Origin: Aestuariibacter sp.
GTDB taxonomy: Bacteria > Pseudomonadota > Gammaproteobacteria > Enterobacterales > Alteromonadaceae
DNA: 64,000 bases
NCBI GenBank assembly: GCA_017794925.1
Contig: CP051238.1
Span: forward strand, 470,934-534,933
Reading direction: 5' to 3'
Shown here: piece by piece, positions 16,698 through 26,095 of the stretch
How the letters are laid out: the number at the start of each line of letters is the position of its first letter
Position numbering within the stretch: position 1 is the first letter of the stretch
Made by a program: the position numbers and the translations under genes
Notes under the pieces: generated by a model
Seen by the model: the letters and a program-made list of their open reading frames with translations, nothing else
Told to the model about the DNA's origin: nothing
Database searches by the model: none

Positions 16698-17402
16698 ATG
16701 AAAGTTGAAGCCGTGAAGGTACGTCGCTTATACCTGGAAGTTGCCGGGCAAATTGAAACACTGATCCGCAGTGGGGAAATCAAACCCGGCGAGCGGCTGC
16801 CTTCTGAGCGGGATCTTGCTGCCAGCTTCGAGGTTAGCCGCCCCACTATCCGCGAAGCCATGATTGCGCTGGAAATTGCCGGGCTGGTAGAAATTCGCAC
16901 CGGCTCAGGCATTTACGCCTTGCCGCTAAAGCAGAGCCCGGAAGCCATTACTATTGACGACGTGCCAGGCCCCTTTGAGGTACTGGAAGCTCGCCTGCTT
17001 ATTGAAACTGAGGCCGTGAGTCTGGCAGCAGCGCGCATTACCAAAGAACAAATCAAGACCCTTGAGCAAGCACTAAAGACCATGGAAAGTGCTGACGCCG
17101 GTGAACAGGAGCAGGAACAAGCCGATCAGCTGTTTCATTGCACCATTGCAGAAGCTACCAATAACAGCGCACTCACTTCCACCATAAAGTGGCTGTGGGA
17201 ACTCAGAAATAAATCTGCATTGAGCTCCACTTTCCACCAGCGCGTGCGGGACTTAGGTGTTCACCCCTATGTTGAAGAACACCGCAAGATTTTAAATGCA
17301 TTAAAGCTTCGCGACCCGAACAGAGCCAAAGCTGCCATGCAGAATCACATATCACACGCTATTGAACAGGACATGTCTGTGCTGGAGCTGGATGCCGAAT
17401 AA
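16698..17402 (+). CDS. GntR family (FadR subfamily) transcriptional regulator
   Basis: This is a 234-residue regulator. An N-terminal winged helix (about residues 7-75) shows LYLEVAGQIETLIRSGEIKPG and LPSERDLAASFEVSRPTIREAM, the GntR signature. The C-terminal all-helical FCD domain has DQLFHCTIAEATNNSAL and a late histidine (HISHAIEQD), which in this family ligate a metal that binds carboxylate effectors. ATG 16698 is preferred; an upstream TTG lies inside the hairpin region. Located between the beta-glucuronidase and UxuA genes, it resembles UxuR/ExuR-type regulators and is the best candidate to bind the TTGGCCTTACCA sites in the cluster. The effector is probably a uronate or aldonate. Confidence 0.9.
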   Translation: MKVEAVKVRRLYLEVAGQIETLIRSGEIKPGERLPSERDLAASFEVSRPTIREAMIALEIAGLVEIRTGSGIYALPLKQSPEAITIDDVPGPFEVLEARLLIETEAVSLAAARITKEQIKTLEQALKTMESADAGEQEQEQADQLFHCTIAEATNNSALTSTIKWLWELRNKSALSSTFHQRVRDLGVHPYVEEHRKILNALKLRDPNRAKAAMQNHISHAIEQDMSVLELDAE

Positions 17403-17481
17403 GAAACTTTTTGCAAATAATCGGATTTCATAACCACAAAGTCTGCATTCTCTATTGATTTAAATTTAAACTGCACTATTA

Positions 17482-17503
17482 TTGGCCTTACCACATTACC
17501 AAT
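17482..17503 (+). promoter_or_regulatory. Uronate-regulon operator, site 2 (uxuA gene)
   Basis: TTGGCCTTACCACATTACCA, followed by AT, lies 19 bp before the uxuA start. Its first 13 bases are the shared core; the second part repeats a TTACCA half-site. The 20-base stretch is identical, in inverse orientation, to site 5 upstream of the IclR gene. Confidence 0.7.
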
Positions 17504-17522
17504 ATTCGATTAGTAGGCAGTT

Positions 17523-18695
17523 ATGCAGGAAACATGGCGCTGGTTTGGTCCAGGCGACACCATTACGTTACGGCAGATTCGTCAGGCAGGCGCAACAGGT
17601 ATCGTAACCTCGTTACATGAAATCCCGACCGGCGAAGTGTGGCCGCTCAGTTTAATTCAATCGCGCAAAGCTGAAATTGAAGCGGCGGGAATGAACTGGT
17701 CGGTGGTAGAAAGTGTGCCATTACATAATGATATTAAAACCCGAACTGGCGATTACCTGCGTCATATCGCAAATTACCAGGAGACACTGCGAAACCTTGG
17801 CGCAGCAGGGATTGATACGGTCTGTTATAACTTTATGCCGGTGGTGGACTGGACACGCACTAACCTGAGTTACCAGTTGCCCAACGCCTCACAAGCACTG
17901 CGTTTTGAAATGACCGACTTCATTGCCTATGACGTGTTCATGTTGGAACGCGAAAATGCAGAGCAAGACTACAACCAAGAACAACTTGATATTGCCAAAG
18001 CGCGCTTTGAGGCGCTATCGCCCGCCGAGCGTGAGCTTCTGGAGAAGAACATTATTGCAGGGTTACCGGGTGGCGAAGGCTCATACGACCGGGAAGGCAT
18101 TCGCAAAGCCATTGCCCAGTTTATTGCCTTGGGTACCGAGGGTTATCGCCAGCATCTGTTTGCCTTCCTGCAAGCAGTTATTCCGGTAGCCGAAGAAGCA
18201 GGCGTGAAAATGTGTATTCACCCGGATGATCCACCGTTCTCGCTGTTTGGCTTGCCACGTGTAGTCTCCACCGCCGACGATGCCCGTGCCATTCTGGAAG
18301 CAGTAAAAAGCCCAGCCAACGGATTAACCCTGTGTGCAGGTTCGTTTGGCGCGCGTGCAGACAATGACCTGGTAGACATGGTCCGCGCCTTTGGACCCAG
18401 CATTTTCTTTGTACATTTACGCAATGTAAAACGCGAACCAGACGGCTCCTTTTATGAATCAGACCACTTAGATGGCGACAATGACATGATTGGCCTGATC
18501 AACGCCCTGTTGGACGAAGAAACCAACCGGGGTAAGCGCAACAGTATCCCAATGCGCCCCGACCACGGTCATTTGATGGACGAGGAAATGAATAAACCCG
18601 GCGTACGCCCAGGCTATTCCTATGCTGGCAGAATGAAATCGCTGGCGGAGTTACGTGGCGTGATTCATGTATTGGAGCGCCTCAGAGCAAGTTGA
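17523..18695 (+). CDS. uxuA: Mannonate dehydratase
   Basis: This is a 390-residue enzyme close to the usual UxuA length (394 in E. coli). It dehydrates D-mannonate to 2-keto-3-deoxy-D-gluconate in the glucuronate pathway. The sequence shows QETWRWFGPGDTITLRQIRQAGATGIV at the N-terminus (read here as two shorter motifs, TWRWFGPGD and GATGIVTSLH), CYNFMPVVDWTRT, KMCIHPDDPPFSLFGLPRV, LCAGSFGAR and RPDHGHLMD, which contain the metal-binding Cys, His and Asp residues. It follows the GntR gene after 120 bp, with its own operator. The preceding isomerase (UxaC) and reductase (UxuB) are not in the window. Confidence 0.95.
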   Translation: MQETWRWFGPGDTITLRQIRQAGATGIVTSLHEIPTGEVWPLSLIQSRKAEIEAAGMNWSVVESVPLHNDIKTRTGDYLRHIANYQETLRNLGAAGIDTVCYNFMPVVDWTRTNLSYQLPNASQALRFEMTDFIAYDVFMLERENAEQDYNQEQLDIAKARFEALSPAERELLEKNIIAGLPGGEGSYDREGIRKAIAQFIALGTEGYRQHLFAFLQAVIPVAEEAGVKMCIHPDDPPFSLFGLPRVVSTADDARAILEAVKSPANGLTLCAGSFGARADNDLVDMVRAFGPSIFFVHLRNVKREPDGSFYESDHLDGDNDMIGLINALLDEETNRGKRNSIPMRPDHGHLMDEEMNKPGVRPGYSYAGRMKSLAELRGVIHVLERLRAS

Positions 18696-18736
18696 CCCTA
18701 CCAAACAGAAGTGAGCACCATAATTGTACTGGCTCA

Positions 18737-19819
18737 TCACTTGGCAGAGTTCAGTACAATTAGCTCGCTTCTGTTTGTATCTTTGTAAGCATTTATCCCC
18801 ATGTTTTTTTCCATCACCGATAAAATGTCATCCAACTCCTGCATTTTGAAACGAGCGACAATTTTCATGCCTTTCAAAGATTCATCTTCAATCACAAATT
18901 CCTTACCGGTATAACGTGTTAGCTGCTCTACCACTGTGGTCAAAGGCTCGCCATTAAACGTAATAATACCCTCACGCCAAGACAGTGACATTGCCATTTG
19001 CGCCTCGTTTATAGGGGATTTTTGTACCGCAACTGGCTGACTGGAATGCACCCGAATCTGGAGTTTTTCACCTTTCACAACCTGAACAATTTTCTCTCGA
19101 GAAACAGCAGCACTTAGCTCTTCTGCCTGGTCTGTCTGTGGCACAGTCACCACTTCTACACTGACTTTTCCATCTGTCACAATGAGCTCCACGTCGGATT
19201 GGTTCATAGCAACATTAAACGCTGTACCAATGGCTTCAAATCGCTGCTCACCGGCAATGACAGACAGTGGCCAGTCCGGGTTATGCATTACGTCAATATG
19301 CAATTCTCCCTGCACAAGCACTATTTCCCGGGCTTCGGCAGAATAGCGTACATAGGCTGACGAATTAGAATTGAGCGTCAACTCAGAACCGTCTGGTAGC
19401 GTCTTCCTGACAGACGTCGCGATAGGTGCGTCGACCTGAGCAGAATAACTATACGAATGTTCAGCAGATACCGAAGTATTGTTGAAATAAGCCAACCCGA
19501 AATACCCAATGGGTAACATTGCCAGACACACAATTGCGGCGGCAGCCAGGCCCGTAATTCGACTCCAGGCGGCCTTGGTTTTGCGACGTTGAAGCGGAAA
19601 AACATCTGCAAGAGAAGACAGTATTTCAGCATCAGCGAGTGTTTCACTCATTTGCTCGAACACGTCGGCATGCCGACTAGATTTTGCTTTCCAGCGCGCA
19701 AGCTTCGCTTCATCTGATGTATCTAATCCATCTTCCAATTTAACAAGCCACTCTGCAGCTTCCTGCATCAGGGTCTCATTAGCATAGAGATTCACCACTT
19801 TACTTTCGTTACTTGCCAC
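18737..19819 (-). CDS. FecR-type anti-sigma factor/sigma regulator
   Basis: This is a 360-residue inner-membrane protein. A cytoplasmic N-terminus with the FecR opening (EAAEWLVKLEDGLDTSDEAKLARWK) is followed by one membrane helix near residues 88-112 and a large periplasmic domain with the conserved VRKTLPDGSELTLNSNSSAYV, GELHIDV and GTAFNVAM motifs. The C-terminal 70 residues (about 285-350) resemble the STN-like domain that contacts the receptor. It transmits a signal from an outer-membrane receptor to the sigma factor encoded just upstream. Its GTG start overlaps the sigma gene by 11 bases. Confidence 0.93.
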   Translation of the reverse strand: MASNESKVVNLYANETLMQEAAEWLVKLEDGLDTSDEAKLARWKAKSSRHADVFEQMSETLADAEILSSLADVFPLQRRKTKAAWSRITGLAAAAIVCLAMLPIGYFGLAYFNNTSVSAEHSYSYSAQVDAPIATSVRKTLPDGSELTLNSNSSAYVRYSAEAREIVLVQGELHIDVMHNPDWPLSVIAGEQRFEAIGTAFNVAMNQSDVELIVTDGKVSVEVVTVPQTDQAEELSAAVSREKIVQVVKGEKLQIRVHSSQPVAVQKSPINEAQMAMSLSWREGIITFNGEPLTTVVEQLTRYTGKEFVIEDESLKGMKIVARFKMQELDDILSVMEKNMGINAYKDTNRSELIVLNSAK

Positions 19820-20369
19820 TGGATTTACCCTTTTCTCTCATCACTTGCTGGCCCTGATTAGCCTCAGCGCGTTGTTGCTCGACCGCCTGGTGAAATTTTA
19901 CGTAAGCCCGTTGCAACTGAACTTCTACCGTTCGGGGGCTCAAAGACAATTCATGGGCAATTTCCTTGGTTTTCAGCCCATACACTTTCTTCAGCACAAA
20001 TATTTTCCTGCACTGTGGTGGCAATTGCTTTACTGACTCACAGAAATGTAAGAATTGCTGTTGGGCTTTTACGTCCCTGTATGTCGTGTCACCTGAAGCA
20101 AATAGTGCATCATCAGTTTCTTCAACAGATTGCATTCTGCTCACATGGGGTTTTCGCAAATGATCCAGTGCCAGATTCTTCGCCACGGTAAAAACAAACC
20201 CGTCGCTAACAGGCAATGATGCCTGCTCCTGTCGGCTTTGCCACACTTTGACGTACGCATCCTGCACAATGTCCTCCACGTCATCGGGAGACACAAACTG
20301 CGACAAAAAGACCTTTAGTTTTACGCGCAAACGGTGAAGTTGCAGCAAAACCTTATTGTTATCGTTCAT
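19809..20369 (-). CDS. ECF sigma factor, FecI-like
   Basis: This is a 186-residue extracytoplasmic-function sigma factor. Region 2 is seen in DDVEDIVQDAYVKVWQSR and FVFTVAKNLALDHLRKP; region 4 in LPPQCRKIFVLKKVYGLKTKEIAHELSLS and RTVEVQLQRAYVKFHQAV (motifs within those stretches). It overlaps the fecR-like gene and is divergent from the TonB receptor that carries an N-terminal signalling domain. This is the standard FecI-FecR-receptor arrangement, so the sigma factor probably drives that receptor and perhaps other genes of the polysaccharide cluster when substrate is bound. I could not identify its target promoter. Confidence 0.92.
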   Translation of the reverse strand: MNDNNKVLLQLHRLRVKLKVFLSQFVSPDDVEDIVQDAYVKVWQSRQEQASLPVSDGFVFTVAKNLALDHLRKPHVSRMQSVEETDDALFASGDTTYRDVKAQQQFLHFCESVKQLPPQCRKIFVLKKVYGLKTKEIAHELSLSPRTVEVQLQRAYVKFHQAVEQQRAEANQGQQVMREKGKSSGK

Positions 20370-20656
20370 AGGTTCGGTACAGAGTTTTTTTACTATAACG
20401 TTTTAACTTTAGGAAAATACTTACAAGCACGCGTAAAAAATCGCAAAAAATGTGTTGAACCCTCTTTTTGTTATCAGAACGTTAACATTTCTTGATTTCA
20501 CGCTATTTTACAGCAAACATACTCTAGCTCCACATACACCTGTGACTTAAATTGATTATTTTTGACACTAATGACTTTTAAGTAAAAAACTGATTAATAA
20601 TGACTTTTATCAAAAATCATTTGGCCAACAGGCTTAAATGATTAAAAATTTGTAAA

Positions 20657-23600
20657 ATGTTTGTACGTATTTTTTTGAATTTGATTCGTTTACTCCGTAC
20701 ACAACGGCACTTTGCCTATGTTGTGTGCAGTGTCATTGCTATTGGATTTACGCCAATCAGCTACGGTCAGCCATCTGAAACGCTTCAAGATGGATACCGA
20801 AAGTTTGACATTGCGGGCGGAGATGCAGCACAAACTTTGTTGTTATTTGCAATGCAAGCGGACGTGACGTTTGGTTTAACACTGCGTTCAGTGTCTGGAG
20901 TAAGGACGAACCCGGTATCAGGGCTTTACCGTCCGGAAACAGCGCTTGATTTACTGTTGGCGAATACGCCACTTCATGCACATATCAATAATAAACAACA
21001 GCTGATTCTCCTCGATAACGATCCCGGAAATGAAGCAAAAAACATGAATCAATCAAAATTTAAAAAAGGACTCATTGCCACAGCATTGAGCGCAGCCAGT
21101 ATTGGCGCCACAGCACAGGAAGCTGAGCAAGCAAACACTCAGGAACAAAACGAAACCGTTGTAGAAACCATTGAAGTACGAGGAATCAGACAAAGCCTCG
21201 CTAAATCCATTTCTATTAAGAAAGAAAATACCGCTATGGTAGACGCGGTTGTTGCCGAAGACATCGGTAAGTTCCCCGATGCCAACATCGCCGAATCACT
21301 TCAGCGCATTCCTGGTGTTTATCTGGAGCGAGATGGCGCGAGTAACGAAGGCAACCGCATTACTATCCGAGGACTGGATTCCTCCTATGCAGTAACGACC
21401 ATCAATGGCGCACCCGTTCATACGACATCCAGTATGAATGTTGGCACATCAACCCGTGATTTCAACTACGATGTATTTCCTTCCGAATTATTTGGCCAGG
21501 TTAATGTGTATAAAAGCAGCATGGCGGAACTTACCGAAGGCGGTATAGGCGGAAATGTAGATCTGCAAACGCCCAGACCGTTTGACGGCAAAGGCGAACA
21601 GGTAGGTAGATTTTCCGTAAGCACTGGCTATAACGATGCATCTGAATCATATAACCCCAAGTTATCTGCACTTTACAGTAATACCTGGGATAACTTTGGT
21701 GCCTTGTTTGGCATTGCTTACGCCAAAAGCATCAATACCCGTTCTGGCTATGAAACAACCGGACAGTACAACTCCAACGCGTTAGGACGAGAACGAAAAG
21801 GTTCTTTCAGATTCAGCATCGACTACGACGATCCACGAACCAACCTGGGCGACCTCACCCAGGAACAGGTCGACAATGCGTTTCTGCCTCGCTTCCATCG
21901 CGCTTATGCCTCAGAAAATACACGCGAGCGGTTGTCTTCAGTTATGTCGCTGCAGTATCTGGGTGACAAATTTGAGGTGAGCCTGGACACGTTAGTCGCG
22001 AATCTCACCGACCAACGGGATGAATATACGTTTGGTATCGCCATACGTAATTCCGGTCAGAATGGTGTGCCGGGTATAGTGCCTATGGATGTTTTTATTG
22101 ATGAGAACAACAACTTGTTCGGCAAGTTTGGCAATACCACTTACTTTGCCGAAAGCTATCCCTACGACAGTGAAACAGATTTTTACAGCGTGAATTTACG
22201 TGGCCAGTATTATTTAAGTGACGATCTGACCATTCGGGGTCAGCTTACCCGCTCACAAAGTAAAGCAGTTCTATACCGGAACAAAGTGTATAACGTAGCC
22301 GACGGTGTTACCTCGGTCATAGATTCGTCTCAGAATACCGTTTATCCGGTACTCACTTATGACAGGGACTTTACCGACCCAACAGCATGGAACAACCTGG
22401 TCGACATCGGTTTTCTACAGAACAATGAAAAGGACGAAGACGTACTGGCATCTCTGCAAGTCCGGTGGGATTACGATTTAGGAGACTGGTATGGCAATCT
22501 GAAATTCGGCGTTAGTCAGGCTACTTCGACCAAAACCAGCAGCAGTAAAAACGGCACATCGGCGGCAAAATCGCAAACGTTGTCCAATGGAAAATCGTTT
22601 AACGAAATGAGCTTATCTGAGCGGGTAGCATTGATGGACAGTTCTATGCCTATTCGTCCGTTTGCTCAAAAAGCCGGAGACGGATTCCCAACAACCTGGT
22701 CTAGCTTCTCACGCAATACCATTGAGTCCTTCTTTATGCCTTATGAAGCATTAAGGCAAACCGAAGTAGACTTCAACAGCTCGTTTGAAGCGGAAGAAAA
22801 AGTATCTACTGTGTATATTCAAACCGATGTACACACCGATATTTTTGACCGTGCTTTTAAAGCTAACCTGGGCGTTCGCTTGTCAGATACCGATGTCACG
22901 GCCAACAATTATACGCTCGATGGAAGTACTTACATTCCCAACACAACGAGCGGTGGCTATTCAACGGTTCTGCCATCATTGAATATGGCCTACGATATTA
23001 CCGAGGAATTGGAACTGCGTGCGGCAATTGGTAAAACCATTACCCGTGTTGGCCTGAACCGAATTGCAGCCAATGTGCTCATTGCCGATCCGTTTAAAGC
23101 GGTAGCGACTGCAGGCAATCCGGATTTAACACCTGAAGAATCATTATCGAAGGATGTGTCCCTTAGCTGGTACTTCTCAGAAGGCGGTTTGCTGTCTGCA
23201 GGGCTGTTCTGGAAAACCATTAAAGACCAGCCGGTGCAAAGCAGTACACTGGTGACGTTCGAGTCACTGAAGTTACCCGAGACTGCACTGGGCCCGATCT
23301 TTATTGACCCGGATACCGGTAAAATCCCACCCAATCTGGACATTATCCTGAACAGTTTTGAGAATGGCGCAGAACAACAGTTAAATGGATTTGAAATAGC
23401 CTATCAGCAAAATTTCAGCTTTTTACCTGAACCTTTTAACCACATTGGTACCATAGCAAGTTACACCAATGTCGATACAAAATCGGCTAACTGGGTAGCC
23501 AATAACGGCGATGTATACAACATTCCTACCGTGCCTAAATATGGTTATACCCTGGCTACTTACTATGAAGATGGCCCCATTGCTCTGCGTTTGTCTTATG

Positions 23601-23869
23601 CCTACAAGAGCGAGAAATATGTCGACCCTCTTAACCGGGGTAATGACCTGAACCGGGTGCAAGCGGGTGTGGGTTACCTGGATGCAAGCTTTGGGTACAA
23701 GTTCAGTGACGACCTGGAGCTTCGCCTGGAAGCAACAAACCTGAGTGACGCGCTGGAATATCAGTACTACCCCAACCCTGCGGGCCTGTATGGAGATGGA
23801 AAATCTCGTAAGAATGCAGCCTATTACAGCGGCAGAACCTTCACGTTAGGCTTGCGCGGCGCGTTCTAA
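20657..23869 (+). CDS. TonB-dependent receptor with N-terminal STN signalling domain
   Basis: This is a 1070-residue outer-membrane receptor. A signal peptide (about residues 18-38) is followed by an STN domain (about 45-122; FDIAGGDAAQTLLLFAMQ, then PETALDLLLANTPL), which interacts with FecR-type proteins. Residues 130-152 look like a second signal peptide (MNQSKFKKGLIATALS, then AASIGATA). The TonB box is near 167-179 (VVETIEVRG), the plug follows (ANIAESLQRIPGVYL) and then the beta-barrel, ending in a typical C-terminal Phe (TLGLRGAF). It belongs to the large receptors that import oligosaccharides. Divergent fecI/fecR support substrate-triggered signalling. The double signal sequence suggests recent fusion of an STN module to an ordinary receptor. 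Confidence 0.92.
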   Translation: MFVRIFLNLIRLLRTQRHFAYVVCSVIAIGFTPISYGQPSETLQDGYRKFDIAGGDAAQTLLLFAMQADVTFGLTLRSVSGVRTNPVSGLYRPETALDLLLANTPLHAHINNKQQLILLDNDPGNEAKNMNQSKFKKGLIATALSAASIGATAQEAEQANTQEQNETVVETIEVRGIRQSLAKSISIKKENTAMVDAVVAEDIGKFPDANIAESLQRIPGVYLERDGASNEGNRITIRGLDSSYAVTTINGAPVHTTSSMNVGTSTRDFNYDVFPSELFGQVNVYKSSMAELTEGGIGGNVDLQTPRPFDGKGEQVGRFSVSTGYNDASESYNPKLSALYSNTWDNFGALFGIAYAKSINTRSGYETTGQYNSNALGRERKGSFRFSIDYDDPRTNLGDLTQEQVDNAFLPRFHRAYASENTRERLSSVMSLQYLGDKFEVSLDTLVANLTDQRDEYTFGIAIRNSGQNGVPGIVPMDVFIDENNNLFGKFGNTTYFAESYPYDSETDFYSVNLRGQYYLSDDLTIRGQLTRSQSKAVLYRNKVYNVADGVTSVIDSSQNTVYPVLTYDRDFTDPTAWNNLVDIGFLQNNEKDEDVLASLQVRWDYDLGDWYGNLKFGVSQATSTKTSSSKNGTSAAKSQTLSNGKSFNEMSLSERVALMDSSMPIRPFAQKAGDGFPTTWSSFSRNTIESFFMPYEALRQTEVDFNSSFEAEEKVSTVYIQTDVHTDIFDRAFKANLGVRLSDTDVTANNYTLDGSTYIPNTTSGGYSTVLPSLNMAYDITEELELRAAIGKTITRVGLNRIAANVLIADPFKAVATAGNPDLTPEESLSKDVSLSWYFSEGGLLSAGLFWKTIKDQPVQSSTLVTFESLKLPETALGPIFIDPDTGKIPPNLDIILNSFENGAEQQLNGFEIAYQQNFSFLPEPFNHIGTIASYTNVDTKSANWVANNGDVYNIPTVPKYGYTLATYYEDGPIALRLSYAYKSEKYVDPLNRGNDLNRVQAGVGYLDASFGYKFSDDLELRLEATNLSDALEYQYYPNPAGLYGDGKSRKNAAYYSGRTFTLGLRGAF

Positions 23870-23926
23870 CACAGCCCACATTACACCAATAATAGTTAAC
23901 TGAATTAGTAAAAGTTCATTGTGATT

Positions 23927-23961
23927 GCACTGTCCATGGTTCGCCCTGGCAGTGCTTTTTT
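23927..23961 (+). terminator. Intrinsic terminator after the first TonB receptor
   Basis: GCACTG (23927-23932) pairs with CAGTGC (23950-23955), with an inner CCA/TGG stem, followed by six T residues. It lies 58 bp after the receptor stop codon and ends that transcript before the PL9 lyase gene. Confidence 0.8.
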
Positions 23962-24079
23962 GTGTTTACTATACGCCACAGTTCCAAATGTTAACATTTC
24001 ATTAAAGATTTTGCTGTTATTCACTCATTTCACTGTTCATCAATCGATTCTTGATTTACAAATTTTAAACATGGCCAGG

Positions 24080-24093
24080 TGGTAAGGCCAATT
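24080..24093 (-). promoter_or_regulatory. Uronate-regulon operator, site 3 (PL9 lyase gene)
   Basis: On the minus strand the sequence reads AATTGGCCTTACCA followed by CC, sharing the 13-base core of sites 2 and 5. It lies 24 bp before the lyase start codon. Confidence 0.65.
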
Positions 24094-24117
24094 AAAAATC
24101 TTTAAATTGAGGTCAAA

Positions 24118-26088
24118 ATGAAAAAAACTCTTTTAAGCTTCACCACTTTATGTGCGCTCAGCAGCGTCAGTTTGCTCGCTGAAGCAGCAGATTATTACGT
24201 GTCCCCAACAGGTAATGACAGCAATTCCGGCTCCATTGACTCGCCGCTGGAAACATTAATGCGAGCACAGGATTTAGCCGACGCCGGTGATACTGTGTAT
24301 ATTCGGGGGGGAACGTACTACCTCGACAATGACGATATATCCCGCACTGACTCAAGCCGCGCTTATGTCAATGAGATAAAAGAAAACGGCATTCGTTACA
24401 TCGCCTTTAACGGCGAAACTCCCATATTTGATTTTACTGGTGTTAAACCAGTCGACCGCCGTGTTGTCGCATTTCTGGTATCTGGCGATGACAATACGTT
24501 TGAAGGATTTCATATCACCGGGGTACAAATCACCATCGATTACAAACGCACACAGTCTACAGCGATTCGCGTAGTAAACGGGGACAGAAACCTATTTGAA
24601 AGACTGGAAATATACGACAACATGGCGATTGGCTGGTACCTCGCTAGCGGCAGTGACAATCAGGTAATCAATGTCGATGCGTACAGAAACAAAGGGCTGA
24701 ATAACTACTCTCACGGCAACATCGATGGATTCGGTGTACATCCCAACTCGTCGAGTTCAGGTAATATCATTAGAGGCAGCCGCGCCTGGTTTAACAGTGA
24801 TGATGGGTTTGATCTCATCAGTGCTGACACCGCGGTAACCATTGAAAACAGCTGGGCATTTTATAACGGTTTTGACACTGATTTTACGAAACTGGGTGAT
24901 GGTAATGGATTTAAGCTTGGGGGATACGGCAGAGACGGTAAGGTAGACTATCCGGTGCCGGTTCCACGCCATGCTATCTATAAAAGCCTTGCCGTAGGGA
25001 ACAAAGCCAGTGGATTCTATGCTAATCACCATATCGACGGTCAGGACTGGGTAAACAATACCGCCATTGGGAACTATCACAATTTCAATTTGCTATCGAC
25101 ATTGGCAGACAATGCCACGGACGTGCCGGGCTATGCGCATTACATGCGTAATAATCTGGGATTCGGCGGCAGTAACGAAGTGGTTAACCTTGGTCCGGCT
25201 TCTGAAAATGACCTGGCCAACAATTATTTTGACCTCAATGTTTCGGTAACCGCTGATGACTTTATTTCTCTTGATGAAAGCCAGCTAACTCTGCCTCGAC
25301 AACCCAATGGCGACTTGCCGGATATTGCGTTTGCTAAATTGGCACCGGGTAGCGATCTTATCAATGCCGGGGTTGATGCAGGTTTACCCTACAATGGTTC
25401 GGCCCCGGATTTAGGGGCATTTGAAACGGCACCAGCAGCCCCACATGGTTTATCGGCTTCACCGGCAAATGCTGAGGTTTACTTAAGTTGGCTTCACAGT
25501 GATGAACCCTATTTTTCTGATTTCACGGTTTATCGCAGTACCGATCCCCAAGGTATTTATTCGGTGATAGCTCAGCAGCTTACTGCAACCGAGTTCACCG
25601 ACACCGACGTCATAAATGGGCAAACGTATTACTACAAAATCACGGCCTCTGTAGAAAACGGTGACACATCCGCGCTCACTGATTTTGTGGAAGCTACACC
25701 AGAATCACCAGTACCGGATACCGCAAAAGTTGAATCAGTTGAAATCAGTATCGTCCAACAACACGCAAGTAGCAGCGGCAACAGCAACGAAAATAGCTCA
25801 CAAAAGATTATGCGACTCAACACCAACGCATTAAAACGCTACGGGCAAGCAGTGGTACAAATTACGGATAACTTTGGCGCTCCACTCCCAAATGCTGTGG
25901 TTTTCGGGCGATTTTCCGGCACTTTCAATGAAAGACACACAATCACAACAGATGAAAATGGTATTGCTACATTTATGACGAAAAAGTTCTCGACAAGCGA
26001 TATAACGTTTGGTTTCGCGGTTGAATCGATACGTTCAGATTTGACAGATGGCAGTAATGCGAGCGACGTAAAATGCGATATCTTTTAG
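24118..26088 (+). CDS. Secreted PL9-family polysaccharide lyase with C-terminal FN3 and Ig-like domains
   Basis: This is a 656-residue exported protein with a signal peptide (cleavage near 22-24). Residues 25-435 form a right-handed beta-helix: YYVSPTGNDSNSGS is the usual opening. The calcium and catalytic residues of PL9 lyases are conserved at Asp203, Asp228, Asp229, Asp232 (FNSDDGFDL) and Lys266 (GDGNGFKLGG), spaced almost as in Dickeya PelL. A fibronectin type III domain (about 438-530) and a bacterial Ig-like domain (about 545-656) follow. PL9 enzymes cleave pectate, rhamnogalacturonan or related uronic-acid chains by beta-elimination. An operator upstream and nearby acetylesterases tie it to the cluster. 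The exact substrate is not decided by sequence. Confidence 0.85.
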   Translation: MKKTLLSFTTLCALSSVSLLAEAADYYVSPTGNDSNSGSIDSPLETLMRAQDLADAGDTVYIRGGTYYLDNDDISRTDSSRAYVNEIKENGIRYIAFNGETPIFDFTGVKPVDRRVVAFLVSGDDNTFEGFHITGVQITIDYKRTQSTAIRVVNGDRNLFERLEIYDNMAIGWYLASGSDNQVINVDAYRNKGLNNYSHGNIDGFGVHPNSSSSGNIIRGSRAWFNSDDGFDLISADTAVTIENSWAFYNGFDTDFTKLGDGNGFKLGGYGRDGKVDYPVPVPRHAIYKSLAVGNKASGFYANHHIDGQDWVNNTAIGNYHNFNLLSTLADNATDVPGYAHYMRNNLGFGGSNEVVNLGPASENDLANNYFDLNVSVTADDFISLDESQLTLPRQPNGDLPDIAFAKLAPGSDLINAGVDAGLPYNGSAPDLGAFETAPAAPHGLSASPANAEVYLSWLHSDEPYFSDFTVYRSTDPQGIYSVIAQQLTATEFTDTDVINGQTYYYKITASVENGDTSALTDFVEATPESPVPDTAKVESVEISIVQQHASSSGNSNENSSQKIMRLNTNALKRYGQAVVQITDNFGAPLPNAVVFGRFSGTFNERHTITTDENGIATFMTKKFSTSDITFGFAVESIRSDLTDGSNASDVKCDIF

Positions 26089-26095
26089 ATAATAA

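Noticed and set aside
20621..20632. TTGGCC upstream of the first TonB receptor as a sixth regulon operator
   Set aside because: Only six bases match the core; the second half (AACAGG) does not fit CCAA.
21044..23869. The first TonB receptor as two genes (small STN protein plus receptor starting at 21044)
   Set aside because: The frame is continuous with no stop, and there is no good ribosome-binding site before 21044.
20481..24000. The 11-base word GTTAACATTTC at 20481 and again at 23990, in two intergenic regions of the cluster
   Set aside because: It is short and AT-rich, distances to the genes differ, and there is no third copy; chance is a fair explanation.
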